A DNA stretch of 64,000 nt from Lachnospiraceae bacterium (GCA_021203205.1 JAJQBQ010000018.1:1-64000), one strand, 5' to 3'; shown: positions 26,787-36,241, counted from the first letter of the stretch. Numbers and translations: made by a program. Notes: a model not told the origin generated them from the sequence alone.

Positions 26787-27865
26787 GAAAAAGAATATCA
26801 GAACTTTTAAAACGCATCTACGGTGAAAAATACACCCTCAGGAGAAAGATCGCCGTCCCGCTCACGGTGGTGCTTGTGCTCGCGATCCTGCTTCCGTTTT
26901 TTACCGTGGGGCCGGGGGCGCCGCTGGCGCATCGCCTGCTGACGAGGACTTCCGTGGATTACGACTACATGGAAAGAATTCAGATTTCTCTGGACAACGC
27001 GATCACGAAGAAGATAAAGAAAGTTTGGCAGTGGGAGCTCGATATCCCCCTCGATTACGATCAGGTGCTGCAGCCCTGCACGGATTTTGTCAGCGATTAT
27101 AAAAACGGAGTCATGACGGAACAGTACAAAAATTACGGGAGCGTCGAGTATATGGGAAACAGCTATGTTCTTGAATCCTCGATTCACCCGTACGAGGAGA
27201 CCGGATATGAAGGCGTGGAGCTGGAGGGGCAGGTGGCGGCGTATGTCGGAACGGGTGAGGATAAGCGGCTCGCAACAGAGACAGATGCCGAAGAAGATAT
27301 CACGCTTACGCTGTATCGAATCAGGGAGACGGCCGAAGGGTATGCGCTGGTGGGATTTATAGCCGGGGATGAAACGCTCTACCTGTACAGCAACGAGTCC
27401 TACGGGGCAGGTATGGAGCTGGCGGATTATCTGGCATCGGTGGGAATCGACAGGGTGATGATCGATATGATGACGACAGCCGGGATATCCATGTATTACA
27501 CGGAGTTTCCACTCAGTTATGTCACGGAAGTAATTGCACCGGCTGCCCGACTGATCGACGCGGACGATCCTGTCTGGGAGGGGGCCATGCAGACGGGCCT
27601 GAATATTGTATGGCGCGGATACATGGGAGATTTGATGTCGATCCGTTTTTGGGATAACGGATGCATTACAGTGCAGTACAGTTCCGCATACTATATCACG
27701 CCGGAGACTTCCGTGCTGTGTTATTCGCTGGATGACCCGGAGCTTGCGTATGGTACGGGGCTGATCACATATCTTCATGAGAATGGATATAAGGTGATGT
27801 ACGGTTGGGGCTGGCTGCACGTATTTGACTGGCTGCAGGTTCAACTGGAAAATTTCTTTTCCTGA
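26783..27865 (+). CDS. Membrane-anchored extracytoplasmic protein of unknown function
   Basis: This 360-residue protein has a short basic start, one membrane segment (about residues 24-44) and a large outside domain. I recognise no family. The overlap ATGA with the upstream FtsX-like gene and the AAGGAGG site show translational coupling. A basic, positively charged stretch (AITKKIKKVW) follows the anchor. It may be a soluble partner of the split permease encoded on both sides. Confidence 0.7.
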   Translation: MRKRISELLKRIYGEKYTLRRKIAVPLTVVLVLAILLPFFTVGPGAPLAHRLLTRTSVDYDYMERIQISLDNAITKKIKKVWQWELDIPLDYDQVLQPCTDFVSDYKNGVMTEQYKNYGSVEYMGNSYVLESSIHPYEETGYEGVELEGQVAAYVGTGEDKRLATETDAEEDITLTLYRIRETAEGYALVGFIAGDETLYLYSNESYGAGMELADYLASVGIDRVMIDMMTTAGISMYYTEFPLSYVTEVIAPAARLIDADDPVWEGAMQTGLNIVWRGYMGDLMSIRFWDNGCITVQYSSAYYITPETSVLCYSLDDPELAYGTGLITYLHENGYKVMYGWGWLHVFDWLQVQLENFFS

Positions 27866-28032
27866 ATATGGCATGACACAATGAATTTCGAGAGCACGAA
27901 GTACGAAGAAATCTGTGTGCCATGACCTTTTGTCGCCTAAATCATGACACCAGGGTCAGGAAAGTCAGAGTCCGTGATGTCAGGACTTTTGCCTGATATC
28001 TGAACGAAGGGGTACCGCATCGGAGGTGAAGA

Positions 28033-29352
28033 ATGAGCAAGAAAAAAATCCCGAAACGTCACAAAAACCGAAGGTCGGAGGATCTGAGCCGGAGCATCCG
28101 GACACTGTCGCTGCTGCTTCTGATCCTCTACTGTGCCAACAACATCACTTCCTCCTGCAGTGCGCTGCTTCAAAGTATACTTTACGAGAGTGTGGAAGCC
28201 CGGACGGTGGTCGTGTCGGCTTTCGGAGACTGGAAGTCGAGCGCGGCCTACGCGGACGGAGAGGAGAGCTGGACGGAGTATGTGGCGGGTTTTGACCAGA
28301 AAGAAGAGGAATTTCTGGCCTGGCTGGATGCAAACCCGGAAAAGTACTCTTATACGGAGCGTGTTACGCTGAGCCTACGGTCGGAGGAGACTTACGGGAT
28401 CGGCACCGCTTCAAGCTACGACTACGAGGCGATCCGACCTTACCTCATCGGTGAGGCGCAGGAGGAACTTCATGGAAATGAGGCGGTGATCGCAAAATAC
28501 ATCACCGGCGATTCGCTGGGAAACTACTGGGCAAGGGACGAGATTTACGACGGCGAGCAGCTGGTTGGACAGACCATCCGCTGTACGGCTTCCTGGTATG
28601 CCTATGGCGGGAAAATTCACATGGAGAAGGAATACGAAGTCAGGATCGTCGGGGTTTACGATAATGCGGCAGCCGGTTTATCAAACCGAAGCGAGCTGCT
28701 CATGTCCCCGGAAGAGCTCAAAACAATGCAGTATGTAGACGAGAGCGTGGAAATTTATGACGACGAAGGGCAGGTCATAAACTGGTCGGATTTCGAAGAG
28801 AGGCAGTACAGTGTCGTGGTGAAGGATTACGAAGAGCTTGCCGAATTTCAGGAGTTGACAGAAGAAACCTTTCATTTGCAGACTTCCATGTATACGCTGG
28901 TGGCGTCGCCGTCCGTGTGGATCCTTCAGGGGGAAGTTTTCGTCATGAACCTGGTGCTGTATGTTCTTACGTTTAATCAGGCGCTGTCCATGATTTACGC
29001 GGTAGAGCACGATATTCGCACGAGAAGACGGGAATTCGGCCTGCTGAAAGCCATGGGGTATCGCGATGGAGCCGTCAACCGGATATTATTAAAGGAAAAC
29101 CTTTTCGTGGTGGGCTGTGCAGTCGGGATCACGGCTCTTCTGGGAAATTTGGTGTTGTTTGGACTGCACAGGGTTGTCACGGAGCGGATAAATGTGTATT
29201 ATAAGGGCATCAGTTTCTTCCCGCATAGTTCCGTTGCACTTTTTGTGCTGGCGTTGGGGATCAGTGCGCCGCTCATCGGGTATCTGGCCGGGACGAAAAC
29301 CTTAAGGCGGATGGAAACGGTGCGAATGATGTCGGAGGGGGACGGGATGTAA
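28033..29352 (+). CDS. FtsX-like ABC transporter permease
   Basis: The 439-residue protein has an N-terminal membrane segment, a roughly 230-residue outside domain, and three C-terminal membrane helices. The loop HDIRTRRREFGLLKAMGYRDGAV is the FtsX/MacB coupling motif. GGAGGTG sits before the ATG. It is the second permease-type gene in the 26193-29352 cluster, which has no ATPase of its own. Candidates elsewhere in the window are the gene at 39220 and the broken one at 32973. Confidence 0.82.
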   Translation: MSKKKIPKRHKNRRSEDLSRSIRTLSLLLLILYCANNITSSCSALLQSILYESVEARTVVVSAFGDWKSSAAYADGEESWTEYVAGFDQKEEEFLAWLDANPEKYSYTERVTLSLRSEETYGIGTASSYDYEAIRPYLIGEAQEELHGNEAVIAKYITGDSLGNYWARDEIYDGEQLVGQTIRCTASWYAYGGKIHMEKEYEVRIVGVYDNAAAGLSNRSELLMSPEELKTMQYVDESVEIYDDEGQVINWSDFEERQYSVVVKDYEELAEFQELTEETFHLQTSMYTLVASPSVWILQGEVFVMNLVLYVLTFNQALSMIYAVEHDIRTRRREFGLLKAMGYRDGAVNRILLKENLFVVGCAVGITALLGNLVLFGLHRVVTERINVYYKGISFFPHSSVALFVLALGISAPLIGYLAGTKTLRRMETVRMMSEGDGM

Positions 29353-29463
29353 TGATTCGCGTCCAATTCCTGACTTTGGGAGTTATCCAGGTTTAATTTC
29401 GGATAACTCCGTGAAGTGAGTTTGTGGGTGTAATGTGGATGTAAGATGTGAAGGAGGTACACT

Positions 29464-29718
29464 ATGAATTTTTTAATTATTTTTCTATGCGTAGTTATCG
29501 CCGTGATTTTATTTGGGATCATCTTAAATCGCCATATGTTTAAGAACGACCGCCTGATTTACGCAGTGCTCCTTATGTTTTTGGCGGTCCTGTTTGCCGC
29601 AGCGGGAGGGTATCTGTTCCCGGCAGGGGCATGGCGAAGTATTGCGATCGTATTGCTTATCATCGGCGCAGTTCTGTTTGTTGCCGGCGTAGTGGTTCTG
29701 ATGGTTCGGAAAAAGTGA
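29464..29718 (+). CDS. Small three-helix membrane protein
   Basis: Only 84 residues, almost all in three hydrophobic helices, ending in RKK. A strong AAGGAGG site (29450-29456) precedes the ATG, supporting real translation. No family is recognised. It sits between the FtsX cluster and the LytTR regulator. Confidence 0.65.
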   Translation: MNFLIIFLCVVIAVILFGIILNRHMFKNDRLIYAVLLMFLAVLFAAAGGYLFPAGAWRSIAIVLLIIGAVLFVAGVVVLMVRKK

Positions 29719-29887
29719 TTCAGTTGATAAAATGGTTCACGGATTGTTATAAAGTCTTTCTCCTCGTGACATATGCATATGAGTTAATATTTCGTATCAA
29801 CTCCGGGAGCTTGTGCGGGCACAAACTCTGAGCATGGCGTGGGAGAAGTCGTTTGACACATGAACCAAAAATAGCAGGGGTGCAACC

Positions 29888-30619
29888 ATGTATGAAATTG
29901 CGATTGCCGAGGATGTGGAAGAGCAGGCGCTGCTGTTAAAACAGAAGATCGAGTCAGATGCAGGGTTTCAGGGGGAGTGCCGGATTCGGGTCTACCTGCA
30001 CCCTGCCTGGCTTTTGGGGGACATGCGGGATGGCAGACGGTTTGATATCTGCTTCCTGGATGTCTCCATGCCCCAGATGGACGGGCTGCAGCTTGCCGCG
30101 AAAATCCGGGGATATGACAGCCGTGTTATCCTGGTTTTTCTGACCTCTCACCCGGAATTTGCCATCTCCGGGTACCAGGTGCGCGCGTTTGATTACATTT
30201 TAAAACAGGATCTGGACCGAAGGTGGCCGGTGGTTTCGGCGAGGCTTCTGGAGGAAGCGGGGCGGCTCGAAAAAGATGTTTACTGGATCCGAATGCCGCA
30301 CGGACGCAGTGAGTGTGTGCCTTTGGAGGATATCCTGTACATCCGAAAAGAGGGGAATAACATCACATTTCACCTGAACGGCCGCGCGGACGTCCCGACG
30401 GTGCGGGGAGCCATGAACAGCATTTGCGAGGAGTTTACATGCTACGAACAGTTTGTGCGCATCCAGCGGGGGATTTTGATCAACGCCCACCGCGTGGTCG
30501 GCACGGACGCGAAAGGCTTTGTCATGTCAGACGGAACGTATTTAAACCTTGGGCGCGACTACATGGAACACGCCAGAAAGGAACTGCTGAGGCAGACGAG
30601 GAGAGTGGGCAAAGATTGA
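29888..30619 (+). CDS. LytTR-family response regulator
   Basis: The 243-residue protein has a receiver domain (acidic pair ED at residues 8-9, phospho-acceptor Asp in CFLDVSMPQMDG, Thr in FLTSHPEF, Lys in YILKQD) and a C-terminal LytTR DNA-binding domain (IRMPHGRSECVPLEDILYI, ending with LINAHRVV). This is the AgrA/VirR type, which commonly controls bacteriocin or quorum-sensing genes and nearby exporters. The kinase gene follows. No peptide pheromone gene or AgrB-like protease is visible next to it. Confidence 0.93.
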   Translation: MYEIAIAEDVEEQALLLKQKIESDAGFQGECRIRVYLHPAWLLGDMRDGRRFDICFLDVSMPQMDGLQLAAKIRGYDSRVILVFLTSHPEFAISGYQVRAFDYILKQDLDRRWPVVSARLLEEAGRLEKDVYWIRMPHGRSECVPLEDILYIRKEGNNITFHLNGRADVPTVRGAMNSICEEFTCYEQFVRIQRGILINAHRVVGTDAKGFVMSDGTYLNLGRDYMEHARKELLRQTRRVGKD

Positions 30620-30625
30620 ATATAC

Positions 30626-30704
30626 GACTTCCATGCAGAGAAAGTCATGCGCTCACAAAATGAGATTGTTTGAAAAATCACTCTGATGAGCCGATTTTTC
30701 AAAC
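30626..30704 (+). repeat. Palindromic repeats between regulator and kinase genes
   Basis: GACTT...AAGTC followed by ATGCGCTCAC (30626-30655) and then a perfect 12-bp stem GTTTGAAAAATC/GATTTTTCAAAC (30668-30704). The loop contains CTCTGATGA. TGAAAAATCACTCTGATGA recurs exactly at 45740, and a close version occurs near 57108. Confidence 0.7.
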
Positions 30705-30814
30705 GTTAATTTATGCCGTGTCGGAATAAATTGACTGAACGAACAAGTTCGTTCGATGGCAGACGGGAGAATTGATGAAGAAAATAGGTTCCTTCCGTTC
30801 TCATTGCTTCGTTC

Positions 30815-30853
30815 GACTTCCTCGCAGAAAGTCATGCGCTCACGAAAAGAGGA
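30815..30853 (+). repeat. Second GACTTCCTC...ATGCGCTC element
   Basis: GACTTCCTCGCAGAAAGTC is followed by ATGCGCTCACGAAA. It nearly duplicates the segment at 30626 and matches 45775-45806. It ends about 20 nt before the kinase start. Confidence 0.65.
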
Positions 30854-30873
30854 TTGTTAGAAAAGAGGAATGT

Positions 30874-32193
30874 ATGGGGGAAATTTTGCCGCTTGTCTAT
30901 GATATCGCACAGGGAATTTTAACGTTCGCGGAAATTGCGGGCGCTTTTTGCGGGGCATCCTGGTTTTTTGAGGAGCGCATTACCGGCTGGCGGCGCGTTC
31001 CTTCCTTTCTTATCGTTCTGGGGCTTGGGTCCCTGACCGTTTTTCAGCGTTCCAGACATGTTTTTTATTCCCGGGATTATCTGGTTTTCTGCATCGCAGT
31101 CAGCGTGCTGCTTATTTTTATCGTATTTCAAAGACAGCACGCGAATATCAGTCTGTTTACAACCTTATATTTTGTGACTGTTTATTCCCTCCATCTGGGA
31201 TTCTATATGATCTGCACGGCGATTCTGCCGGATTACCACTGGCACCAACAGGTATTTGTTCAGAATGGACCGGTGAGGATCCTGATCTATGCCCTGGCGC
31301 TTGCACTTGTGTGGGGCATCCTTTTTGCCATGCGGCGAAGAAGAGAATGGTGTTCCGCCGTCTTTGAGAATATGAAGCTTCTCTGGTGTGTCATTATCCT
31401 GTTGGAATATGCTGCCATGAAATACTGCGATATTGTGACAACGCCATGGTATCAGGATCAGGGCCTTGAAAATGCGGAAAGAATCCTGCTGTTACTTCCG
31501 TTTGTGCTGCCGGCGCTGGCGGGGATGGTGATCTGGCAGATGTACCGCTCGCTGGTGGAGCGACAGAGCAGGGAGAGGGAAGCCTACGCGCTCCGGCTGC
31601 AGGCCGCGGAAAGCGTGGCCTTCGGGAAGAGAAAAGCATACCATGACACGAAAAACCAGATGATCGTCCTGCGAAATATGCTGCAGCAGGGAAGAACGGA
31701 GGATGCGAAAGCATTTCTGGATCAGCATTTCGCTCTCTTAAATACGGAAGATGCCCCGCAGCATTCGCCGGTTTTCAGCTTTCTGGCAGAGAAAGAGGCG
31801 GAAGCGAAGGCGGCGGGCATCGAGGTTGCGGCGGAATACGAAGAGGAAGCGTGGAACATGGAGACACAGGAGCTGGCCGACTGGTGCGCCCTGTTCGGAA
31901 ATCTATGGGACAATGCGATCGAAGGCTGCAAAAGCCTGCCGGATCCCGGCTGGATCTGCTTTCGGATGCAGCATAAGGTGGGTTTCCTGCTGATCCATAT
32001 TTCCAACAGCTGCCCGCAGCGGAAAATGGCGGGAAAGCTGCCGGAAACCAGCAAAAAAGACAGGGAAAACCATGGCATGGGCTTCTTAAGCATACAGTAT
32101 GTGGTGGACAAATATGACGGAAACATGGAGTGGGCCTGCGAGGACGGCGTGTTCGAGGTGGATATCGCGTTTAATTTCTTAAATTCTATATAA
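30874..32193 (+). CDS. AgrC-like GHKL sensor histidine kinase
   Basis: From the ATG at 30874 (AAAAGAGGA 4 nt upstream) the protein is 439 residues. About six membrane helices fill residues 5-225, then a cytoplasmic kinase. The phospho-acceptor His is in KAYHDTKNQM, the N-box is LWDNAIEGC, and the G-box is HGMGFLSIQYV. This is the HPK10/AgrC type, normally paired with LytTR regulators such as the one upstream. It probably detects a peptide or membrane signal. The earlier in-frame start at 30772 lies inside the repeat element and is unlikely. Confidence 0.92.
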   Translation: MGEILPLVYDIAQGILTFAEIAGAFCGASWFFEERITGWRRVPSFLIVLGLGSLTVFQRSRHVFYSRDYLVFCIAVSVLLIFIVFQRQHANISLFTTLYFVTVYSLHLGFYMICTAILPDYHWHQQVFVQNGPVRILIYALALALVWGILFAMRRRREWCSAVFENMKLLWCVIILLEYAAMKYCDIVTTPWYQDQGLENAERILLLLPFVLPALAGMVIWQMYRSLVERQSREREAYALRLQAAESVAFGKRKAYHDTKNQMIVLRNMLQQGRTEDAKAFLDQHFALLNTEDAPQHSPVFSFLAEKEAEAKAAGIEVAAEYEEEAWNMETQELADWCALFGNLWDNAIEGCKSLPDPGWICFRMQHKVGFLLIHISNSCPQRKMAGKLPETSKKDRENHGMGFLSIQYVVDKYDGNMEWACEDGVFEVDIAFNFLNSI

Positions 32194-32209
32194 AAATTAG
32201 CCCAGAATA

Positions 32210-32238
32210 TTGACAATTTCTACACAACAGGCTAAAAT
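32210..32238 (+). promoter_or_regulatory. Sigma-A promoter of the dinJ-yafQ locus
   Basis: TTGACA (32210-32215) and TAAAAT (32233-32238) with a 17-nt spacer. The transcript would begin near 32245, about 85 nt before the antitoxin start. Confidence 0.75.
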
Positions 32239-32328
32239 GTGGAAAAGTTAGAAATGAGAAAACTCGTGGTAAAAATAATGCAGTCGCTGCAGGGGTTTGG
32301 CACGGGGACTACGCAGGAGGTATCCGAT

Positions 32329-32601
32329 ATGGCTGTGGTTAGTACAAATATTAAAATAGATCAGGATTTAAAGAAAGAAGCACAGGAGCTTTTTGAGAGT
32401 TTTGGGTTGAGTTTAAGCTCTGCAATAAATATGTTTTTGCGCCAGTCTGTGCGCGAGGGAGCTATTCCTTTCAGGGTGGGGAATTCTCTTCCAAATGCTG
32501 AGACAGTTCGAGCGATTGAAGATGCCAGAAACGGCATCGGCTTAAGTCGTGGTTTCACATCTGTTTCAGAATTGATGGAGGATTTAGATGCTGACGATTA
32601 A
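32329..32601 (+). CDS. dinJ: RelB/DinJ-family antitoxin
   Basis: The 90-residue protein starts at the ATG with CAGGAGG 8 nt upstream. VSTNIKIDQDLKKEAQELFESFGLSLSSAINMFLRQ is the classic DinJ/RelB ribbon-helix-helix, and the acidic C-terminus (SELMEDLDADD) binds the toxin. The gene overlaps the start of the toxin frame at 32588. It is intact, but the toxin is not, so it is effectively an orphan antitoxin. Confidence 0.9.
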   Translation: MAVVSTNIKIDQDLKKEAQELFESFGLSLSSAINMFLRQSVREGAIPFRVGNSLPNAETVRAIEDARNGIGLSRGFTSVSELMEDLDADD

Positions 32602-32847
32602 ATATCAGACGATGTTTAAAAAGGACTATAAGCGCATCAAAAAGCGTGGTTATGACGTGAGCCTGTCAAGATGCTTGCCATGAGACAGAAACTGCCTGCA
32701 CAGTATAAGGATCATGATTTATCTGGAGATTATTCAGGGTGCAGGGAATGTCACATAACTCCAGACTGGCTTCTTGTGTATGAAGTGAGTGACGAAGAGT
32801 TGATTTTATATTTGACAAGAACCGGTACGCATAGTGATATATTTTAA
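32588..32847 (+). pseudogene. yafQ: YafQ-family toxin gene, frameshifted by an internal deletion
   Basis: The first frame encodes MLTIKYQTMFKKDYKRIKK up to about RGYDVSLS and then stops at 32681-32683. A second frame continues the family sequence from KMLAMRQKLPAQYKDHDL through CHITPDWLLVYEV to LTRTGTHSDIF and a stop at 32847. The two pieces match the N- and C-terminal parts of YafQ; a small deletion after VSL would explain the shift. The catalytic region is split, so no functional mRNA interferase is expected. Confidence 0.85.
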
Positions 32848-32924
32848 TGGATTCATTTTGGTCTGAAAAACCATAAGTTAACAGAAGTATGTTATATTTA
32901 ACAAGAAAATGTGTTTATTATATG

Positions 32925-32959
32925 CCGCCTAGGTTATCCTTGTGATTCTGGCGGTTTTT
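32925..32959 (+). terminator. Rho-independent terminator after the yafQ remnant
   Basis: CCGCC (32925-32929) pairs with GGCGG (32950-32954), followed by five T. The sequence CCGCCT..GGT..AT...GGCGGTTTTT is related to the terminator at 25858, which also follows a YafQ remnant. Confidence 0.7.
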
Positions 32960-32972
32960 CAGTGCGCCATAA

Positions 32973-33224
32973 GGGGATGCAGATACATATGTATACAAGT
33001 TATCCGGCGGTGAGCAGCAGAGAGTCGCGCTGGCAAGGCTGATGTTTAAACGCTGCGACATTATCCTGGCAGATGAGCCGTGCGGTTCGCTGGATGCGGG
33101 AAACAGCGCCATGGTGATGCAGATCCTGCACAGGATGAATGATCAGGGAAGAACCGTCGTTCTCGTGACGCATGATGAGAAGACGATCGAGACGGAGCAG
33201 AATGTTGTTCGGCTGGGAAAATGA
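32973..33224 (+). pseudogene. C-terminal half of an ABC transporter ATPase
   Basis: The frame retains [19 protein letters not shown] (signature), [13 protein letters not shown] (Walker B) and VTHDEKT (switch His) and ends with VVRLGK, like the intact ATPase at 9314. Walker A and the Q-loop are missing. A stop at 32970-32972 and the terminator just upstream show the 5' half has been deleted. Any translation from the internal ATG at 33042 would not make a working ATPase. Confidence 0.88.
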
Positions 33225-33295
33225 TGGGCAAAATTACAAAAAGATATACCGGTGGAGAGTGCAGAATGGATTTAATCATTTTTTTATGAAGGAGC

Positions 33296-34096
33296 ATGGA
33301 CAGATGCTGTTCCCTGCGATATAATTTGCAAAATTGCAGGAAGGGGAGGATTGTCATAAGAGATAGACCAGAAAACTTCAAATTGGAGGACACCACGATA
33401 TGGTCATTCCCAAATCGTGGAAGCTGGGCCACACATTCCGGCAAATATCGCGGAAATTGGTCGCCATATGTGCCACGAAATCTTATTTTGCGATACACCA
33501 GAAAAAATGATTGGGTATTGGATCAGTTCTTAGGTAGCGGGACAACGTTGATCGAGGCAAAACTGCTGGGCAGAAATGCAATCGGCGTTGATGTAAATCC
33601 GAATTCTATCAAGCTATCTAATTCAAACCTTCAATTTAATTGTCAGGAACCTTCTAAAATATTCATTAAACAGGGGAACGCAAGACAATTATCATTCCTA
33701 AAAGATCAAAGTATAGACTTGGTCTGCACGCATCCACCATATGCAGATATTATCCAATATAGCCAGGATATACCGGAAGATATGTCACATTTGGCATATG
33801 AGGATTTCCTTCAGGCGATGGAGGATGTAGCAAGTGAATCTTATCGTGTTTTGAAAGAGGGTGGAATCTGTACATTTATGATCGGCGACATTCGCAGAAA
33901 AGGGTATGTATTACCTCTTGGAATGAATTCCATGCAGAAATTCGTGGACGTGGGATTCGTACTGAAGGAGATTATTATTAAGGAACAGCATAATTGTCGG
34001 TCTGCTGATTATTGGGATGGCCGCGAAAAGTCTTTCCTGATGCTGGCTCATGAATATATTTTTGTTTTGGAAAAACAGATTGATAGAAGATCTTAA
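33296..34096 (+). CDS. N4/N6 amino-methyltransferase (DNA methylase)
   Basis: The 266-residue protein has the S-adenosylmethionine loop DQFLGSGTTLIEA and the catalytic motif THPPY, in that order, with IGVDVNPNS completing the cofactor site. TTIWSFPNRGSWATHSGKY near the start is typical of a methylase group found in restriction systems. The ATG at 33296 is only 1 nt after AAGGAG. A strong GGAAGGGGAGG (33339-33349) precedes RIVIRDRPENF without a normal start codon, so the true start may be a rare ATT or ATA, or the 5' end may be damaged. It is part of the restriction island that follows. Confidence 0.85.
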   Translation: MDRCCSLRYNLQNCRKGRIVIRDRPENFKLEDTTIWSFPNRGSWATHSGKYRGNWSPYVPRNLILRYTRKNDWVLDQFLGSGTTLIEAKLLGRNAIGVDVNPNSIKLSNSNLQFNCQEPSKIFIKQGNARQLSFLKDQSIDLVCTHPPYADIIQYSQDIPEDMSHLAYEDFLQAMEDVASESYRVLKEGGICTFMIGDIRRKGYVLPLGMNSMQKFVDVGFVLKEIIIKEQHNCRSADYWDGREKSFLMLAHEYIFVLEKQIDRRS

Positions 34097-34192
34097 AACA
34101 ATTGTGAGATGGCGGTTGGCGATCATGAGATGGCAGCGGATGATAGGTCGCGAAAAAACAGTGAAAATCAGCGAATAACGCTAATTTGAGTG

Positions 34193-34221
34193 TTGCATAA
34201 AGAAAAATTTTATGATATACT
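34193..34221 (+). promoter_or_regulatory. Sigma-A promoter of the fused methylase gene
   Basis: TTGCAT (34193-34198) and TATACT (34216-34221) with a 17-nt spacer. It would make the fused methylase and endonuclease one transcript separate from the upstream methylase. Confidence 0.65.
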
Positions 34222-34317
34222 GGCAAGAAAGACGAAAATACGTTCGATACGAATAGCCAGATGAATGGATACATCTGTTGGCTGTTAAAAAATTATGGAG
34301 ATAACGGAAGAAGCGAA

Positions 34318-36228
34318 ATGAGGGTGGACAGTATGGAAGAACAGGCTTTAAAAAAAGAAAAAGTAATACAGGCAAAACCTATTGTGAAATGGGCCGGTGG
34401 TAAAACACAGATGCTGAATGCCATTATTCCGAAAGTTCCGGTGAAATATGATCGGTATATTGAGCCGTTTGTGGGCGGAGGGGCGCTCTTTTTCGCATTG
34501 AATCCAGAGCAGGCAATTATTGCGGATAGTAATCCGGAGTTGATTAACATGTATCAGCAGGTGGCTGATCATGTGGAAGATGTGATTGCGTATCTTGGTC
34601 AGTACAAAAATACAAAAGAAGATTTCTATGAAGTCCGTGCGGTTGATTGGACAATTTTGCCAAAGGCGGAAGCAGCGGCCAGGATGATTTATCTGAATAA
34701 GACTTGCTTCAATGGATTGTATAGGGTGAATAAAAAAGGACAGTTCAATGTGCCTTATGGGAAATATAAGAATCCCAATATTTGTGATAAAGATGCTCTT
34801 TATGCGGCATCGGAGCTTTTGCGGAGATCAGTAATTGTATGTGGGGATTATCTTTCGGTTCTGAAAGAGTATGCGAAGTCAGATGATTTTGTGTTTTTAG
34901 ATCCACCGTATTTGCCAATTTCTGAGTATGCTGATTTTAAAAGATACACGAAAGAGCAGTTTTATGAGGAAGATCATGTAGAACTGGCAAAGGAAGTGGT
35001 TCGGCTTCAGGAATTGGGCTGCCATGTAATACTGACGAACTCTAACCATCCATTGGTGCATGAATTATATGCTCCGTTTAAAATTGATGTCATTCCGACA
35101 AAGCGATATATTTCCTGCAATGGGAGTAAGCGGAAAGGAGAAGATGTTATTGTTACTATTCCGCCGAAGAGGAGAGCGTTAATTCAGCTTGTTCCGGAAT
35201 CCTTGCCGGAACAGGTAAAAAAGTATCCACCGACAAGGTTTATGGGATCCAAGAGCAAGCTTCTGACACAGATTTGGACGGTGGCATCACATTTTAAATT
35301 TGATACAGCATTAGACTTGTTCTCCGGTTCTGGAGTTGTTGGATATATGTTTAAAGCCCAGGGAAAGTCCGTGATTTGTAATGATTATATGGCTATGTCT
35401 GCTGTTTTCGCGAAGGCCATGATTGAAAATAATCACATTACTTTGCCTTTGGAGGAAGCAAAAGAGTTGTTGCTTCCGCATCAGGAGTCAGATCATTTTG
35501 TCGCGGAAACTTTTCAGGGACTGTATTTTTCGGATGCCGACAATGACTTGATTGATACGTTGCGGACTAATATTGCTGCAATGAAAGATCAGTACAAAAG
35601 CGCGATTGCGATGACTGCGCTGATACGGGCCTGTACAAAAAAGCGTCCAAGAGGAATTTTTACATATACGGGCGATCGGTATAATGATGGGCGGCAAGAT
35701 CTGAAGAAAACATTGGAACAGCAGTTTCTGGAAGCGGTAACAGTTATTAATAAATCTGTTTTTGATAATGGAAAGATAAATTTGGCAAAGAATTGTGATG
35801 CGATGGATTTGAGAGTGGAACAGCCGGATTTGGTATATATAGATCCGCCGTACTACTCGCCGCTGTCTGACAATGAATACGTGCGCAGATACCATTTTGT
35901 AGAGGGGCTGGCAAGGGACTGGAAAGGTGTAGAGATACAGCAGAATACGCAGACAAAGAAGTTTAAATCATATCCGACACCGTTCTCTACCAGAAAAGGT
36001 GCTGCGGATGCCTTTGATAAACTGTTCAGGAAGTTTTCAAAGAGTATCCTGATTGTGTCGTATTCTTCTAACAGTTTGCCGACACAAGATGAGATGGTAG
36101 CGTTGATGTCCAAACATAAGGAACACGTAGAGGTGGTACCAATTGATTATACCTATTCATTCGGAAATCAGAAAGAGGCAAAAACCAACCGGAACAGAGT
36201 GCAGGAATATTTGTTTGTAGGATATTGA
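34318..36228 (+). CDS. Fused double-domain D12-class adenine DNA methyltransferase
   Basis: Two D12 (Dam-like) methylases are joined in one 636-residue chain. The first has KWAGGKTQML, EPFVGGGALFF and catalytic DPPYLPIS. The second begins near residue 300 with RFMGSKSKLL, DLFSGSGVVGYMF and catalytic DPPYYSPLS. Fusions of this kind (as in FokI) protect both strands of an asymmetric site, one domain per strand. The first domain is close to Dam, which methylates A in GATC. GGAAG is 7 nt before the ATG at 34318; ATGs at 34261 and 34333 are alternatives. The endonuclease gene starts 13 bp after its stop. Confidence 0.92.
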   Translation: MRVDSMEEQALKKEKVIQAKPIVKWAGGKTQMLNAIIPKVPVKYDRYIEPFVGGGALFFALNPEQAIIADSNPELINMYQQVADHVEDVIAYLGQYKNTKEDFYEVRAVDWTILPKAEAAARMIYLNKTCFNGLYRVNKKGQFNVPYGKYKNPNICDKDALYAASELLRRSVIVCGDYLSVLKEYAKSDDFVFLDPPYLPISEYADFKRYTKEQFYEEDHVELAKEVVRLQELGCHVILTNSNHPLVHELYAPFKIDVIPTKRYISCNGSKRKGEDVIVTIPPKRRALIQLVPESLPEQVKKYPPTRFMGSKSKLLTQIWTVASHFKFDTALDLFSGSGVVGYMFKAQGKSVICNDYMAMSAVFAKAMIENNHITLPLEEAKELLLPHQESDHFVAETFQGLYFSDADNDLIDTLRTNIAAMKDQYKSAIAMTALIRACTKKRPRGIFTYTGDRYNDGRQDLKKTLEQQFLEAVTVINKSVFDNGKINLAKNCDAMDLRVEQPDLVYIDPPYYSPLSDNEYVRRYHFVEGLARDWKGVEIQQNTQTKKFKSYPTPFSTRKGAADAFDKLFRKFSKSILIVSYSSNSLPTQDEMVALMSKHKEHVEVVPIDYTYSFGNQKEAKTNRNRVQEYLFVGY

Positions 36229-36241
36229 TGGGGACGTTCAG

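Noticed and set aside
30772..30873. Longer start for the AgrC-like kinase
   Set aside because: The extra segment is read through a dispersed repeat (GACTTCCTC...ATGCGCTC), and the ATG at 30874 has its own ribosome binding site and leads directly into the first membrane helix.
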